Assembly (NCBI GenBank): GCA_963817635.1
Contig: CAWFPR010000001.1
Span: 124,001 to 188,000 of the forward strand
DNA from: CAWFPR01 sp963817635
Lineage (GTDB): Bacteria > Acidobacteriota > Vicinamibacteria > Vicinamibacterales > 2-12-FULL-66-21
Direction: 5' to 3'
Length of the DNA stretch: 64,000 nucleotides
The notes beneath the pieces are model-generated. The model had not been told where the DNA came from, did no database searches, and was given only the letters and a program-made list of their open reading frames with translations. The position numbers were made by a program, and so were the translations under genes. Below, piece after piece: positions 1 through 9,955 of the stretch; position 1 is the stretch's first letter; every line of letters begins with the position of its first letter.

Positions 1-788
1 GCTTCGGCGTGCGGGCGCACCGAGTAGACCGAGGCAAGGGTGCGGCCCCAGGCGTTCTGGTTGTAGTCGATGAGGACGCGGCCCTCCGGACGCGTTCGCC
101 ACCTTGTAGTCGGAGGTCATGAGCGCGGGGTGACGCGCCGCCAGCTCCTGCGCGAGCGCTTTGGCGAACGTCCACACGTCCTTCTGCGATCGGCCCGCGG
201 ACGATCGGAACGTAGACGTGAATGCCCTTCGAGCCGGTCGTCTTGGCGAACGCCGGCATCTTCAGCGTGGCCAGCGCGTCGCGCACGACGCAGGGCGGAC
301 TCCAGGACGCTGCTCGAAGCGGCGCGCTTGCCGGGATCGAGGTCGAAGTGCAGGTAGTCCGGCCGGTCCACGTCGTCGCAGGTCGCATACCACTGGTTCA
401 GGTCGATGCACCCGAGGTTGATGACCCAGAGCAGCGACGGCAGATCGTCGATGACCGGGAAGTCGATGACGTTGCCGGAGCCGTGCGTCGATGCGGCAGG
501 TGCGGATCCAGTCGGGGCGAGGCGCGGGCGCGCGCTTCATGAAGAAGAACGCGCCCGTCGGCGCCGTGCGGATAGCGCTTCATCACCATCGCGCGATCGC
601 GGATGTGCGGCAGCAGCCACTGTGCGACGTCCGCGTCGTACTGGATCAGATCGCCCTTCGTCACGCCGAGCTCGGGCCAGAACGGCTTGTCGAGGTTCGT
701 CAGGCGGACCTCGCGGCCGCCGGCTTCGATCGTCGCCGTGCCGGAACGGGGAATCAGGAGCGGCTGCGGCCACGCGTTCGTCCTTCAT
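1..788 (-). CDS. LigD-type DNA polymerase/primase domain protein (partial, frame-broken)
   Basis: This is the polymerase domain of the bacterial non-homologous end-joining ligase D family, which fills or extends DNA ends during double-strand-break repair. Conserved blocks in order are LTNLDKPFWPELGVTKGDL, RDRAMVMKRYPHGADG, FFMKRAPAPRPDWIRTC, DRPDYLHFDLDPG and RVLIDYNQNAWGRTLASVYS. The HFDLDPG block carries the metal-binding acidic pair of the family. These blocks fall in different frames, with breaks near 780, 550 and 370 and probably again before 120, so no single open frame covers the gene. The gene runs off the left edge toward its C-terminus, so a fused ligase domain cannot be excluded. 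The ATG at 786-788 overlaps the stop of the upstream gene (ATGA), which suggests translational coupling. The family call is firm; the exact start and full architecture are not. Confidence 0.8.
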
Positions 789-1496
789 GATGCCCTTGAT
801 CGGCGCCAGCTTCGGCGGGCGCTGCCCGTGCCGGATCGCGCCGGCGACCGGCACGTAGGGCAGTTCTTCCCCGCACGGACCGACCGCAGCAGCAGCCCGC
901 CGCGGCTCATGTCGCCCCGGCCGACGAAATCCGACGGGAACACCAGGCGATCCCCGAAGACGCCGGTCAGCACGTCCACGTACTTCGCCGACGCGATGCT
1001 GCCGAGCAGCACCACGTCGCAGTCCGGACCGATCTCGGCGGCGAGCGCGCCGGCGCTCGCGATCAGCGGCCGGCGATACCTCGGATCGGCAGCGGAGATG
1101 TCCACGCTCGCAAACGCCTGGAGCGCTTCGATCGTGACAGCGGTCTCCGCCCTTCGCAGGCCGGCGTTCGGCGTGATGACGAGTGCGCCGCTCCCGGCGA
1201 GCGGCGCGTCGGACCCGGCGGCTGCGCGAAGCGGAGCGCGTAGGCGAGCTTGCCCTTGAAGTAGAGCCCGCTGATGAAGGCGAACACCTCGCCGAGCGGC
1301 GCGCCTTCCCGGCCGCGAAGCCGGACGGCCAGGTCGAACTGCGCACGCTCGGACACGACCATCTTTGCGCGCCGCCCGCCGCAGTTGGCGGGCGACAGCA
1401 GGAAGACGCGCGCACGGGTGGGGCTGGAGCTGAGTGGCTCGAGGGTTTTGGCTCGAGGCTTGCCGCTGGAATCCCGGAGCTGGGATGGTGGGGCAT
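785..1496 (-). CDS. Conserved protein of unknown function, upstream of the LigD-type gene (frame-broken)
   Basis: I do not know a function for this protein. It has a convincingly protein-like, conserved-looking sequence: an N-terminal RVFLLSPANCGGRRAKM block, then FDLAVRLRG, APLGEVFAFISGLYFKGKLAY, LVITPNAGLRRAETAVTIEAL, CDVVLLGSIASAKYVDVL and DRLVFPSDFVGRGDMSRGGL, ending near PPKLAP. It resembles, from memory, a family of about 240 residues found beside DNA-repair genes in Acidobacteriota, but I cannot confirm this. The frame changes near 1205 and 880, and again before the stop at 785-787. The start is uncertain: the ATG at 1494-1496 is in a different frame from the first conserved block. The stop overlaps the start of the LigD-type gene, so the two are probably translated together and may share a role in end processing. 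Confidence 0.5.
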
Positions 1497-1525
1497 GACC
1501 GCTCGCCTCCGAAGCGTTGCGCCGC

Positions 1526-2527
1526 CTACAGCGACCAGCGGAGCAGCACGGCTCCGACGGTGAACCCGGCCCCGACCGATGCGAGCAGCACGAGGTCGCC
1601 GCGCTTCAGCCGTCCCTGCCGGACGGCGTCCGAGAGCGCCAGCGGAATCGTCGCGGCGGTGGTGTTGCCGTACATCTCGAGGTTGATGATGACCTTCGAA
1701 TCCGGCAGCCCGAGCCGCTCGGCGGCCGCCGTGATGATGCGCCGGTTCGCCTGGTGCGACACGAACAGGTCGAGGTGGGACGGATCGAGGCCGTTGCGCT
1801 CCAGCAGGCGGCGGGCGATCTCCTCGGTCTTGCGCACCGCGAACTTGAACACGGTCGCGCCCTCCTGCTTGACGTAGTGCAGCTTCTTCTCGACGGTCTC
1901 GGCCGACGCCGGCATGCGGCTGCCGCCCGCCGGCATGCACAGCGCGGGGCCGCCGCTGCCGTCCACTTCGTGGGCGAAGTCGATGATCGCCGGCTCCGTC
2001 TCGTCGGCCGGCGCCAGGACGACCGCGCCCGCGCCGTCGCCGAACAGCACGCACGTCGTCCGATCGGTGTAGTCGATGATGCTCGACATCACGTCGGCGC
2101 CCACCGCGAGCGCATGGTCGCACGATCCGGTCGCGACCATCTGCCGGGCCGTCGTCAGCGCATAGGTGAATCCGGAACAGGCCGCGCCGAGGTCGAATCC
2201 CCAGGTGTGGTGCGCGCCGAGCTTGTGCTGGAGCAGGCACGCGGTGCTCGGGAAGACCGTATCGGGCGTCGTCGTGCCGACGACGATGAAGCCGATGTCG
2301 TCGGGGGTGATCCCGGCCTGCCGCATCGCGCCGAGCGCGGCTTCCTTCGCCAGGTCCGACGTCGCCACCCCCGGATCGACGATGTGGCGCTCCTTGATGC
2401 CGGTCCGCTGGAGGATCCAGTCGTTGGTCGTGTTCACCAGCTTCTCGAGATCCTCGTTGGTCAGCACGCGGGGGGGCACGTAGGTCGACAGCCCCGCAAT
2501 CTTCACGCGCCTCAGCGCTTTCACCAC
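1526..2527 (-). CDS. fabH: 3-oxoacyl-ACP synthase III (KAS III)
   Basis: KAS III condenses acetyl-CoA (or a branched primer) with malonyl-ACP to begin fatty acid synthesis in the cytosol. The 333-residue frame is intact and of usual length. The thiolase-fold catalytic triad is visible: Cys117 in GAACSGF, His258 in VSHQANRR, and Asn288 in NLEMYGNTTAAT. The start is one of two tandem GTG codons (2525-2527 or 2522-2524) that overlap the ruvB stop (GTGGTGA), so the gene is coupled to ruvB and is the last clearly intact member of the yebC-ruvCAB run. It differs from several neighbours in having no frame break. Acyl-CoA primer preference (straight or branched) cannot be read from the sequence. Confidence 0.93.
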   Translation of the reverse strand: MVKALRRVKIAGLSTYVPPRVLTNEDLEKLVNTTNDWILQRTGIKERHIVDPGVATSDLAKEAALGAMRQAGITPDDIGFIVVGTTTPDTVFPSTACLLQHKLGAHHTWGFDLGAACSGFTYALTTARQMVATGSCDHALAVGADVMSSIIDYTDRTTCVLFGDGAGAVVLAPADETEPAIIDFAHEVDGSGGPALCMPAGGSRMPASAETVEKKLHYVKQEGATVFKFAVRKTEEIARRLLERNGLDPSHLDLFVSHQANRRIITAAAERLGLPDSKVIINLEMYGNTTAATIPLALSDAVRQGRLKRGDLVLLASVGAGFTVGAVLLRWSL

Positions 2528-3538
2528 AGACGGTCCTTTCCCGGGGCGCTCAGCCCGAAATATTCGTAGGCCCTGGGCGTCGCCACGCGGCCGCGCGGCG
2601 TGCGATCCAGGAACCCGATTTGAATCAGAAACGGCTCGTAGATGTCTTCGATGGCGTCCCGCTCCTCGCTCATCGCGGCCGCCAGGCTCGCGACGCCGAC
2701 CGGGCCGCCGTCGAACTTCTCGATGATCGTGCGCAGCAGCCGCCGGTCGATCTCGTCGAAGCCGTGCTCGTCGACTTCGAGCAGCTGGAGCGCGCGGTGC
2801 GCGACGTCGATCGTGATGTGCCCCGCGGCTCGCACCTGCGCGTAGTCGCGCACGCGCCGCAGCAGCCGGTTCGCGACGCGGGGCGTGCCGCGCGACCGCC
2901 GGGCGATCTCGGTCGCCGCGTCGGCGTCGATCGGCACCCCGATGATCCGCGCCGACCGCGTCACGATCTCCCGGATATTGTCTTCCGTGTAGAAATCGAG
3001 CCGGTGCACGATGCCGAAGCGCGAGCGCAGGGGCGCGGTCAGGAGCCCCGTGCGTGTCGTCGCGCCGATGAGCGTGAAGCGCTGCACCGGGACCTTCACC
3101 GACCGGGCGCCGGGGCCCTGGCCGATCATGATGTCCAGTTCGTAGTCCTCCATCGCGGGATAGAGGATCTCTTCGATGGCCGGGCTCATGCGGTGCACTT
3201 CGTCGATGAAGAGGACCTCGCGCTCCTGGAGGTTCGTCAGCATGGCGGCGAGATCGCCGGGCTTCTCGATGACGGGCCCCGCCGTCGAGCGGATCGCGAC
3301 GCCCAGCTCGTTCGCGATCACGTAGGCGAGCGTCGTCTTGCCGAGCCCCGGCGGGCCGTAGAGCAGGACGTGGTCGAGCGCCTCGCCGCGCTGGCGCGCC
3401 GCCGGTGATCGACACGTGCAGGTTCTCGCGAACGCGCGCCTGCCCGATGTAGTCGTCGAGCGTGCGCGGCCGGAGTCCGGCCTCGTACTGGACGTCCTCG
3501 TCCACGCGCGCCGCCGTGACGAGACGGTCGTCGCTCAC
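2521..3538 (-). CDS. ruvB: Holliday junction branch migration helicase RuvB (one frame break)
   Basis: RuvB is the hexameric AAA+ motor that drives branch migration of Holliday junctions with RuvA. The N-terminal part (RPRTLDDYIGQARVRENLHV) starts at GTG 3536-3538. After a frame break near 3405 the sequence continues with EALDHVLLYGPPGLGKTTLA (Walker A), LFIDEVHRM (Walker B), TLIGATTRTGLLTAPLRSRF (sensor/arginine-finger region), and the C-terminal winged-helix segment ending YFGLSAPGKDRLW. Total length (about 338 residues) matches the family. The start GTGA overlaps the ruvA stop, and the stop overlaps fabH. Because RuvB is single-copy and all motifs are conserved on both sides of the break, a 1-base sequence error is more likely than a true pseudogene. 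Confidence 0.93.
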
Positions 3539-4136
3539 CGCTTCACCATCAGCCGCCGCAGGACGTCACGCAGCGCCGCGTCGAACGCGGGATCGTGCGA
3601 CTCGTCGAGGGTCTTCGCAATCGCCTTCTCTGCCGCCGCACGCTGGTAGCCGAGGTTGAGGAGGGCCGAGAGCAGATCTTCGCGGAGCTGGTCGCCGGGC
3701 GCCGGCGCGACCGGCCTGCCTGCGCCTGCACGGATGCCGGCAGCCGATCCTTCAGCTCGAGACCGATGCGTTCGGCGGTCTTCTTGCCGACGCCCGGGAT
3801 CGCGGTGAGCCGCGCGACGTCGCCGTGGCGCACCGCCCTGATCAAGTCGGCCGGTTCGATCCCCGACAGCACCGCCAGCGCCAGCTTCGGTCCGACGCCG
3901 CTGATGGCGATCAGGCGCTCGAACAGATCCTGTTCGAGGCTGGTCGCAAATCCGTAGAGCGCGATGACGTCCTCGCGCACGTGCGTGTGAATCCGCAGCG
4001 TCAGGGCCGCGCCAGGCTCGCCGAGCGTGTAGAAGGTGGAGAGCGGCACCTGCACGTCGTAGCCGACGCCGCCGGTTTCCAGGATGATCCGGCTGGGATG
4101 CTTGTCGGCCAGGAAGCCCTTGAGGAGCGCGATCAT
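3535..4136 (-). CDS. ruvA: Holliday junction DNA-binding protein RuvA (one frame break)
   Basis: RuvA binds four-way junctions as a tetramer and loads RuvB. From ATG 4134-4136 the sequence gives the N-terminal OB domain (MIALLKGFLADKHPSRIILE, IHTHVREDVIALYGF) and both helix-hairpin-helix motifs (ISGVGPKLALAVLSG and IPGVGKKTAERIGLELKDRL). Near 3715 the frame shifts; the flexible C-terminal RuvB-binding domain then reads DLLSALLNLGYQ through DVLRRLMVKR in the next frame and stops at 3535-3537. That stop overlaps the ruvB GTG. The gene start overlaps the ruvC stop as ATGA, giving a tightly coupled ruvCAB order. About 200 residues, as expected. Confidence 0.92.
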
Positions 4137-4773
4137 TTCTTCGCGCTCGCGGCGCCGCGCCGTCGCGGCGTGCCGCTGAGGGGCGCGGGAGATCCGGCCG
4201 CGGCGGACCATGCCTGCTCCCGCGCCGGCCGGTAGTCTCTCCACGACTGGACCGGAGTCGCCGCGCGCCCTGAGGTCTTCTCCGCCGCGGCGCGTTCGGC
4301 GATGACGCCCGTGGAGCTGTTCAGGTGACACACCGCCACCGCCAGCGCATCGGCGGCATCGTGCGGAGTCGGGACGTCGGCGAGCCCCAGCAGCAGCTTC
4401 ATCATCTGCTGCACCTGCGGCTTCTCGGCGCGGCCGTAGCCCACGACCGCGCGCTTGACCTCCGCCGGCGTGTATTCGAACACCTCGAGCCCGGACTCCG
4501 ACGCCGCCAGGAGCGCGACTCCTCGCGCGTGCCCCAGTTTCAGGGCGCTCCGGACATTGCGCGAGTAGAAGATGTTCTCCACGGCGACGCAGTCGGGCCG
4601 GTGGCGCGCGAGCAGCGCCATGAGCCCGGCATGGATGTACTTGAGTTTCTCTGGAAACGTCGCACCCGACGGGGCCGACAATGCACCGCAGATGACGAGA
4701 CGGTGTCGGCTGCCGAGCAGTTCGACGCAGCCGTATCCCGTGCGATCTGAGCCGGGATCGATCCCGAAGATCT

Positions 4774-4777
<4 letters not shown>
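4133..4777 (-). CDS. ruvC: Crossover junction endodeoxyribonuclease RuvC
   Basis: RuvC is the dimeric resolvase that nicks Holliday junctions symmetrically. Its RNase-H-fold acidic residues are present: Asp7 in IFGIDPGSDRTGYG, the Glu of VAVENIFYSRNVRSALKLG, and the Asp residues in TPHDAADALAVAVCH. The GTG start at 4775-4777 overlaps the yebC stop (GTGA). The protein is 214 residues, roughly 45 longer than usual, because of a basic, low-complexity C-terminal tail (from about residue 170) ending RRRGAASAKK. The tail lies outside the catalytic core and could add DNA binding; this is inference. The open frame continues upstream into yebC only because yebC carries an indel; it is not a real fusion. 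Confidence 0.92.
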
Positions 4778-5524
<747 letters not shown>

Positions 5525-5651
5525 GGCAGAACTCCCCAGAAAAACAGAACAAAATGACCGCTGATGTTACCACAAGGCCGCGGGGGCCGGAACCGGCTCC
5601 CGCGCACGCCGCGCCCGGCGTGACCGCCGCCGCGACGGGCGGGGGCGGAAC

Positions 5652-6428
5652 TCAACGCTTCCTCGCCATGATGACCCAGACATCCGCCCGCGTATCCCAG
5701 GGGCCGCCGCGATAGTCGCCCAGCACGGCGTCGATCCGGAAGCCGGCGCGTTCGAGGCGCCGGGCCATCTGGGGAATCGACAGCGTCCGGAATGTCAGCG
5801 AGAAGCGGTGGACCCGGCGCTCGCGTCCGCGCCGCTCGATGTACTGCTGGTCGAAGATCGTGAGATGCCGGCGCCGATCCTGGCGCACCGATTCGACGAG
5901 CGTCAGGTTCGTGCCCCGGCCACGCGTGCCCGCCAGGCTCGTGCGTCCCTGGTACTCGGACCAGCGCGGCAGATCCGGGACCAGGTCCACGACAAAGAGC
6001 CCCCCGCGGCGCAGCACTCCAGCCACCGACTCGAGGGCGGCGACGAGGTCCGTCTCGCGCGTCAGCGACTGGAGAATCCCATACGGCGCCATGACGAGGC
6101 CGAAACCCGGGCGCCTGCGGAACGGCAGGTACCGGATGTCGCCACGCACCAGCGCAGCGTGCTGGCGCGCCCGCCGCAGCCGCGCCCGGCCGCGCGCCAG
6201 CATTTGGGCCGAGCGATCGACCCCCACGACGTCGACCCCCGCGCGCGCCACCGGCACCGTGATCCGGCCCGTGCCGCATCCAAGCTCCAGGACACGGCCC
6301 TCCTGCGCCGCCGCCAGCCGTTGCCAGAACGCCACGTCGCGACGGGCCACCGTCCGGGCGTTTTCCCAGTCGTAGAACGGTGCGTACTCGTCCCAGCCTT
6401 CCCATCCCTGCGCGCGCGTATCAGACAT
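5652..6428 (-). CDS. Class I SAM-dependent methyltransferase
   Basis: An intact 258-residue Rossmann-fold methyltransferase. Motif I reads VLELGCGTGRITVPVA (about residues 45-60), followed by VVGVDRSAQML (acidic end of strand 2), LVRGDIRYLPF (motif post-II) and LVMAPYGILQSL (motif IV region). The C-terminal half includes a beta-rich insertion and ends near WVIMARKR. The family methylates many small molecules, sugars or quinones, and the substrate cannot be named. It stands alone between yebC and the pqqD-like gene on the same strand, with gaps of about 110-130 bases on each side, so it may have its own promoter. No signal peptide or membrane segment is seen; it should be cytosolic. Confidence 0.85.
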   Translation of the reverse strand: MSDTRAQGWEGWDEYAPFYDWENARTVARRDVAFWQRLAAAQEGRVLELGCGTGRITVPVARAGVDVVGVDRSAQMLARGRARLRRARQHAALVRGDIRYLPFRRRPGFGLVMAPYGILQSLTRETDLVAALESVAGVLRRGGLFVVDLVPDLPRWSEYQGRTSLAGTRGRGTNLTLVESVRQDRRRHLTIFDQQYIERRGRERRVHRFSLTFRTLSIPQMARRLERAGFRIDAVLGDYRGGPWDTRADVWVIMARKR

Positions 6429-6536
6429 GCGGTGACAGTGCCATCGATTCGAAATGGTAGCGACTGGCGAGCGTTCCGCGCCCGGCCGATCGAGAGTCGA
6501 GAGGAAACATCCCGGGAGACATGCCGGCGGCGCCGG

Positions 6537-6821
6537 TCACGGCACCACCGTGACCAGTCCGTTGGCGATCAGTTGCTCCAACAGGCCGAGGACGTCGGAT
6601 TCCAGGGTGGCCGGTGGCACGTCGAACTCGTCGAGGAGCGCATCGACGACGGGCCGGGGACGTCCGAGTTCACCGAGCAACTGCCAGATGCGGGTGCCGA
6701 CGGCATTCAGGCCGAAATACTGCCCGCTTTCGAGGTTCAGCAGGACGGTCTCGCCCTCTATCTCCCGGAAAACCACACCCTCCGGGATGCTGAACGCCGT
6801 CTCCAGAGTCACCTGCGCCAT
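6537..6821 (-). CDS. PqqD-like RiPP recognition element (RRE) domain protein
   Basis: A 94-residue protein matching the PqqD winged-helix fold. It opens VTLETAFSIPEGVVFREIEG, then has ETVLLNLESGQYFGLNAVGTRIWQL (the characteristic 'hyphen' of PqqD-like domains) and LDEFDVPPATLESDVLGLLEQL. PqqD-like proteins present peptide substrates to radical-SAM or other tailoring enzymes; stand-alone forms are also frequent in exopolysaccharide loci, where their role is unclear. No PqqA-like peptide, radical SAM enzyme or HprK-like kinase is adjacent. The ATG at 6819-6821 was chosen over longer in-frame starts because the upstream extension is basic and non-conserved in appearance. It lies across a 270-bp divergent region from the exopolysaccharide genes, so co-regulation is plausible. 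Confidence 0.8.
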   Translation of the reverse strand: MAQVTLETAFSIPEGVVFREIEGETVLLNLESGQYFGLNAVGTRIWQLLGELGRPRPVVDALLDEFDVPPATLESDVLGLLEQLIANGLVTVVP

Positions 6822-6898
6822 CGTTGTGCATGATAACCGTCCGCCCGCGGCGGCGCGAGCCTCACCTTCTGCCTCCCGCCGGCCGCGCCGCGGCGCCG

Positions 6899-6933
6899 GT
6901 AATTGTCGCAAGTGTCCGTAATGAGACAATTAC
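6899..6933. promoter_or_regulatory. Perfect 9-bp inverted repeat in the pqqD-like / EPS divergent region
   Basis: GTAATTGTC (6899-6907) and GACAATTAC (6925-6933) are perfect inverted arms around a 17-base spacer. The spacer and right arm include GTGTCCGTAATGAGACA. A related GTGTCCATTAG occurs at 7067-7077, 15 bases before the start of the plus-strand gene, and GTGTCAATTAGGACAC occurs at 30605-30620, upstream of the other arm of the exopolysaccharide locus. The position in the divergent intergenic region (6822-7091) and the AT-rich core in a GC-rich genome suggest a transcription-factor operator. No clear sigma-70 or sigma-54 promoter could be placed around it. Confidence 0.45.
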
Positions 6934-7091
6934 AGCGCAAGCAGTGACTCCAAATGGCCCCATTCGTGCCGCCTGAAAAATGGGGTGAATCTTGCAGTCG
7001 CCGTGACGGTGGGGCGAACGTGGCGGCTCGCCGAAACCCTGGAGGCGCCAATGTCGCTAATTCATTGTGTCCATTAGCCGATTGCGGTACC

Positions 7092-7673
7092 ATGAACGTG
7101 TTCAAAATTGAAGTCGGATCCAAGAAAGTGACCATTCCCCGCTCCGGATTTCTGGGCGTATCGGTCCTCGTGGGGCTGCTCGTGATACCCGCTGGGCTTG
7201 CCGCTGGGAGTCGGAAGGCCGTCGCACGACCGACGTCCGGCGACGCGCACTCGCGCCAGGTCCCTCCGCCGTCCGTCCGGCAGGCGGGCGGAACGATTCT
7301 CGGGATCGGTCTGGAACGAGAAGAACGAAGGCGTGGCGGGGGCGCGCGTGCGGCTGCGCAATCTGGGCACCGGGCAGCTCGAAGGCACCGTTCAGGCGGA
7401 CGCGAGCGGGCAATTCACCTTCGCTGGGATCAAGGGGGCAAGGCAACTACGTCCTCGAGTGCGTGAACGAGCAGGGACACATCCTGGCAGTCGGGCACCC
7501 GTTTACGCTGCTCCCCGACGAGACGCTCGCGACGTTCATGCGCCTGGTCAGCCGGCGGACCACGTTCGCCGACTTCTTCCAGAACGCCGCGGCCAGCGTG
7601 ATTATCCGCCGCCGCTTCCCTCGGAGTCACCGCGATCGCGCCGGCCGGACAGCCGACCAGTCCGGAGCGCTGA
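7092..7673 (+). CDS. Exported carboxypeptidase-regulatory-like domain protein at the head of the EPS locus (frame-broken)
   Basis: From ATG 7092 the protein starts with a basic segment and a hydrophobic stretch (FLGVSVLVGLLVIPAGLAAG, residues about 19-38) that looks like a signal peptide or anchor. After a low-complexity linker it enters a beta-sandwich of the carboxypeptidase regulatory-like/SdrD-B type: GSVWNEKNEGVAGARVRLRN, GTVQADASGQFTFAGIKGG, NYVLECVNEQGHILAVGHPF. It ends after FMRLVSRRTTFADFFQNAA with an alanine-rich tail and a TGA at 7671-7673. The conserved frame moves three times, near 7310, 7440 and 7600, so the gene is split over all three frames. Four bases separate it from the Wzz/BY-kinase gene. 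A structural or scaffolding role in polysaccharide export is a guess from position. Confidence 0.6.
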
Positions 7674-7677
7674 CCGC

Positions 7678-9933
7678 ATGTCGCCTCAGCCCCTGGCCGC
7701 GCCGGTGGAGACCGCGGTCGCGCCGTCCCTGCCGCAGCCGATCCGCGAAATCCACATCCTCGATCGGCTCGTCACGGTCTTTCGCCACATGCGGCTGGTG
7801 GTCGCGGTGTTTTCCGTGGTTGTGGCCATCGGCACGCTGAATTCGTTTTCGACGGTGCCTCGCTACAAGGCCAGGGCGAGCCTCGTCATCCAGGACCCGC
7901 GCTCGGTCGCCGTCACCAATCTGAACGCGAACAATACGGCGCAGTACTACGAGGATTCCGACTCTTACGCGAACACGCAGTTCCAGATCCTGCGCGGCCG
8001 CGCGCTCGGACGCCGCGTCGTCGACAAGCTCGACCTCGTGCACCGGGGCATTCCCGCTGCCCAGTCCGCCGGCCTGCTCGGTTCGATCTCCGCGGCCCGA
8101 ACGAAGCTGAGTACCTGGCTGCGTGCGCGGTTGCTCGGCCGCGCCCCGGCCAGCATTCCGCCGCCGGATGCCGCCGCACGCGAGACGGCGCAGGAAAGCG
8201 CGGCGATTGCGGCGTTCCTGTCCAGCGTCGAGGTCATCCCGATCCGGACGACGCGGCTCGTGGAAGTCACCTACGACTCCACGGATCCCGCCTTCGCCGC
8301 CCTCGCGGTGAATACGCTCGTGACCGAGTACGTCGAGCAGAATCTCGACCTGCGGCTGCGGGACATCGACAACACCCTGAAATGGCTCGAGGGCCAGCTC
8401 GTTTCGTCGCAGGCCAAGCTGCAGGCCGCCGAGGGCGCGATGGCCGAGTACCGGCAGCAGCAGAACGCGCTCTCGCTGAGCAGCGGCTCGAACATCCTCG
8501 GCGCCCAACTCGCGCAACTGAACGACGCGATGACGAAGGCGAAGACGGCGCGCATCGAGAAACAGGGCGTCTACGACCAGCTGAAGGACCTGGACGGGAA
8601 CAGTCCCCAGGTGGACAACATCGCGGCCGTCTCCCAGAATCCCACCATCCAGTCGCTCAAGGCGCAGCTGAGCGCCCTGCAGTCGGAGAAAGCGCGCAAT
8701 GCGGATCGCTGGGGGGAGAACTACCCCGAGATGATCAAGTTGAACAACTCCATCGCGACGACGGAACAGCAGATCAAGGCTGAAAAATCGAAGGTCATCG
8801 AGACCATTCGCAATGACTACCGATCGGCGGTCGCCGGCGAGCAGAGCCTCAATGCGGCGCTCGAGAACCAGAAGCGCCAGTCGATGGATCTCGATCGGAA
8901 GAGCGCCGGGTACACGGTGCTCGAGCGGCAGGCGGCGGGCGAGCGCGAGATCTACCAGTCGCTGCTGACCCAGGACAAGGAACTCCGCGTCATTCGAAAC
9001 AGCCGCGCCAACAACATCCAGCTGATGGACACGGCGGAAGTGCCAAAGGGCCCGTACGTGCCCGACCATCGCCGGGACCTGCTGATGTCGATCGTGCTCG
9101 GCCTGGCGCTCGCGGTCGGAATCGCCTTCGGCATCGAGTACCTCGACGACACGGTCAAGACGCCGGACGACGTCACCCGCCGCCTGAACCTGCCGCTGCT
9201 CGGTCTCGTCCCGGCGCTGCACGGTGACCAGTCGCCGCTGCTCGCGACCGACGTGCCGCATGATTTTGGCGAGGCGTTCCGCTCGCTGCGCACGTCGCTC
9301 GTCTTCACCAGCCGCGGCGAAGGGGCCCGCCTGCTCGGCGTCACCAGCACGCAACCGCTCGAAGGCAAGACCACGACGGCGTGCAACCTGGCCATGGTGC
9401 TGGCCTACGGCGGCGCCCGGGTCCTGCTGATCGACGCCGACATGCGGCGGCCGGGCCTGCACAGAACGATGGGGCTCGCCAACGAGGCCGGCCTGTCGCA
9501 CGTGCTCACGGGCCAGGCGCGGATCCGCGAAGTCGTACGGCCGACGAGCGAACCGAACCTCCTGGTGATCACGGCGGGCCGGACTCCGCCGAACCCGTCG
9601 GAGCTCCTCGCAGGCGACCGGATGCGGGAACTGCTCCGGGCGCTGTCGCACAGCCCCTTCGACTGGGTCATCGTCGACACCCCGCCGGTGCTCGCCGTAA
9701 CCGATGCGGTAGTCCTTGCGCCGATGCTGTCAGGGTTCGTTTTCGTCATCGGGGCGGAAATGACAAGGCGGGGGCATGTCGAACGCGCGGTCGAGATGAT
9801 GCAGGCGGGCCGCCAGCCGATCGTCGGGGTCGTGCTGAACCGGGTGGACTTCGACCGCAATAAGTATTACTACTCTCGCTATTACGGCTACCAGTACAAG
9901 AGCTACTACGGCCAGTCGAGCATCCCGGCATAG
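7678..9933 (+). CDS. Polysaccharide co-polymerase / BY-kinase (Wzz-Wzc type)
   Basis: An inner-membrane chain-length regulator fused to a bacterial tyrosine autokinase, 751 residues, intact. The Wzz domain begins about residue 20 with a first membrane segment (LVVAVFSVVVAIGTLNSF, about 40-58) and a long periplasmic coiled-coil region rich in Gln/Glu/Lys (about 230-430), then the GNVR-type region and a second membrane segment near residues 465-480 (LLMSIVLGLALAVGIAFGI). The kinase has Walker A LEGKTTTACNLA (about 561-572), Walker A' VLLIDADMRRP and Walker B VIVDTPP. The C-terminal tyrosine cluster YYYSRYYGYQYKSYYG (about 731-746) is the autophosphorylation site typical of Wzc. It should control chain length and export of the polymer made by the surrounding genes. 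Confidence 0.95.
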   Translation: MSPQPLAAPVETAVAPSLPQPIREIHILDRLVTVFRHMRLVVAVFSVVVAIGTLNSFSTVPRYKARASLVIQDPRSVAVTNLNANNTAQYYEDSDSYANTQFQILRGRALGRRVVDKLDLVHRGIPAAQSAGLLGSISAARTKLSTWLRARLLGRAPASIPPPDAAARETAQESAAIAAFLSSVEVIPIRTTRLVEVTYDSTDPAFAALAVNTLVTEYVEQNLDLRLRDIDNTLKWLEGQLVSSQAKLQAAEGAMAEYRQQQNALSLSSGSNILGAQLAQLNDAMTKAKTARIEKQGVYDQLKDLDGNSPQVDNIAAVSQNPTIQSLKAQLSALQSEKARNADRWGENYPEMIKLNNSIATTEQQIKAEKSKVIETIRNDYRSAVAGEQSLNAALENQKRQSMDLDRKSAGYTVLERQAAGEREIYQSLLTQDKELRVIRNSRANNIQLMDTAEVPKGPYVPDHRRDLLMSIVLGLALAVGIAFGIEYLDDTVKTPDDVTRRLNLPLLGLVPALHGDQSPLLATDVPHDFGEAFRSLRTSLVFTSRGEGARLLGVTSTQPLEGKTTTACNLAMVLAYGGARVLLIDADMRRPGLHRTMGLANEAGLSHVLTGQARIREVVRPTSEPNLLVITAGRTPPNPSELLAGDRMRELLRALSHSPFDWVIVDTPPVLAVTDAVVLAPMLSGFVFVIGAEMTRRGHVERAVEMMQAGRQPIVGVVLNRVDFDRNKYYYSRYYGYQYKSYYGQSSIPA

Positions 9934-9955
9934 TCGCGCGCACCTTCACGAACGC

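Noticed and set aside
7627..9651. 674-residue minus-strand ORF antisense to the BY-kinase
   Set aside because: Low-complexity Arg/Asp/Val-rich shadow of a GC-rich coding strand; no motifs. The plus-strand BY-kinase is certain.
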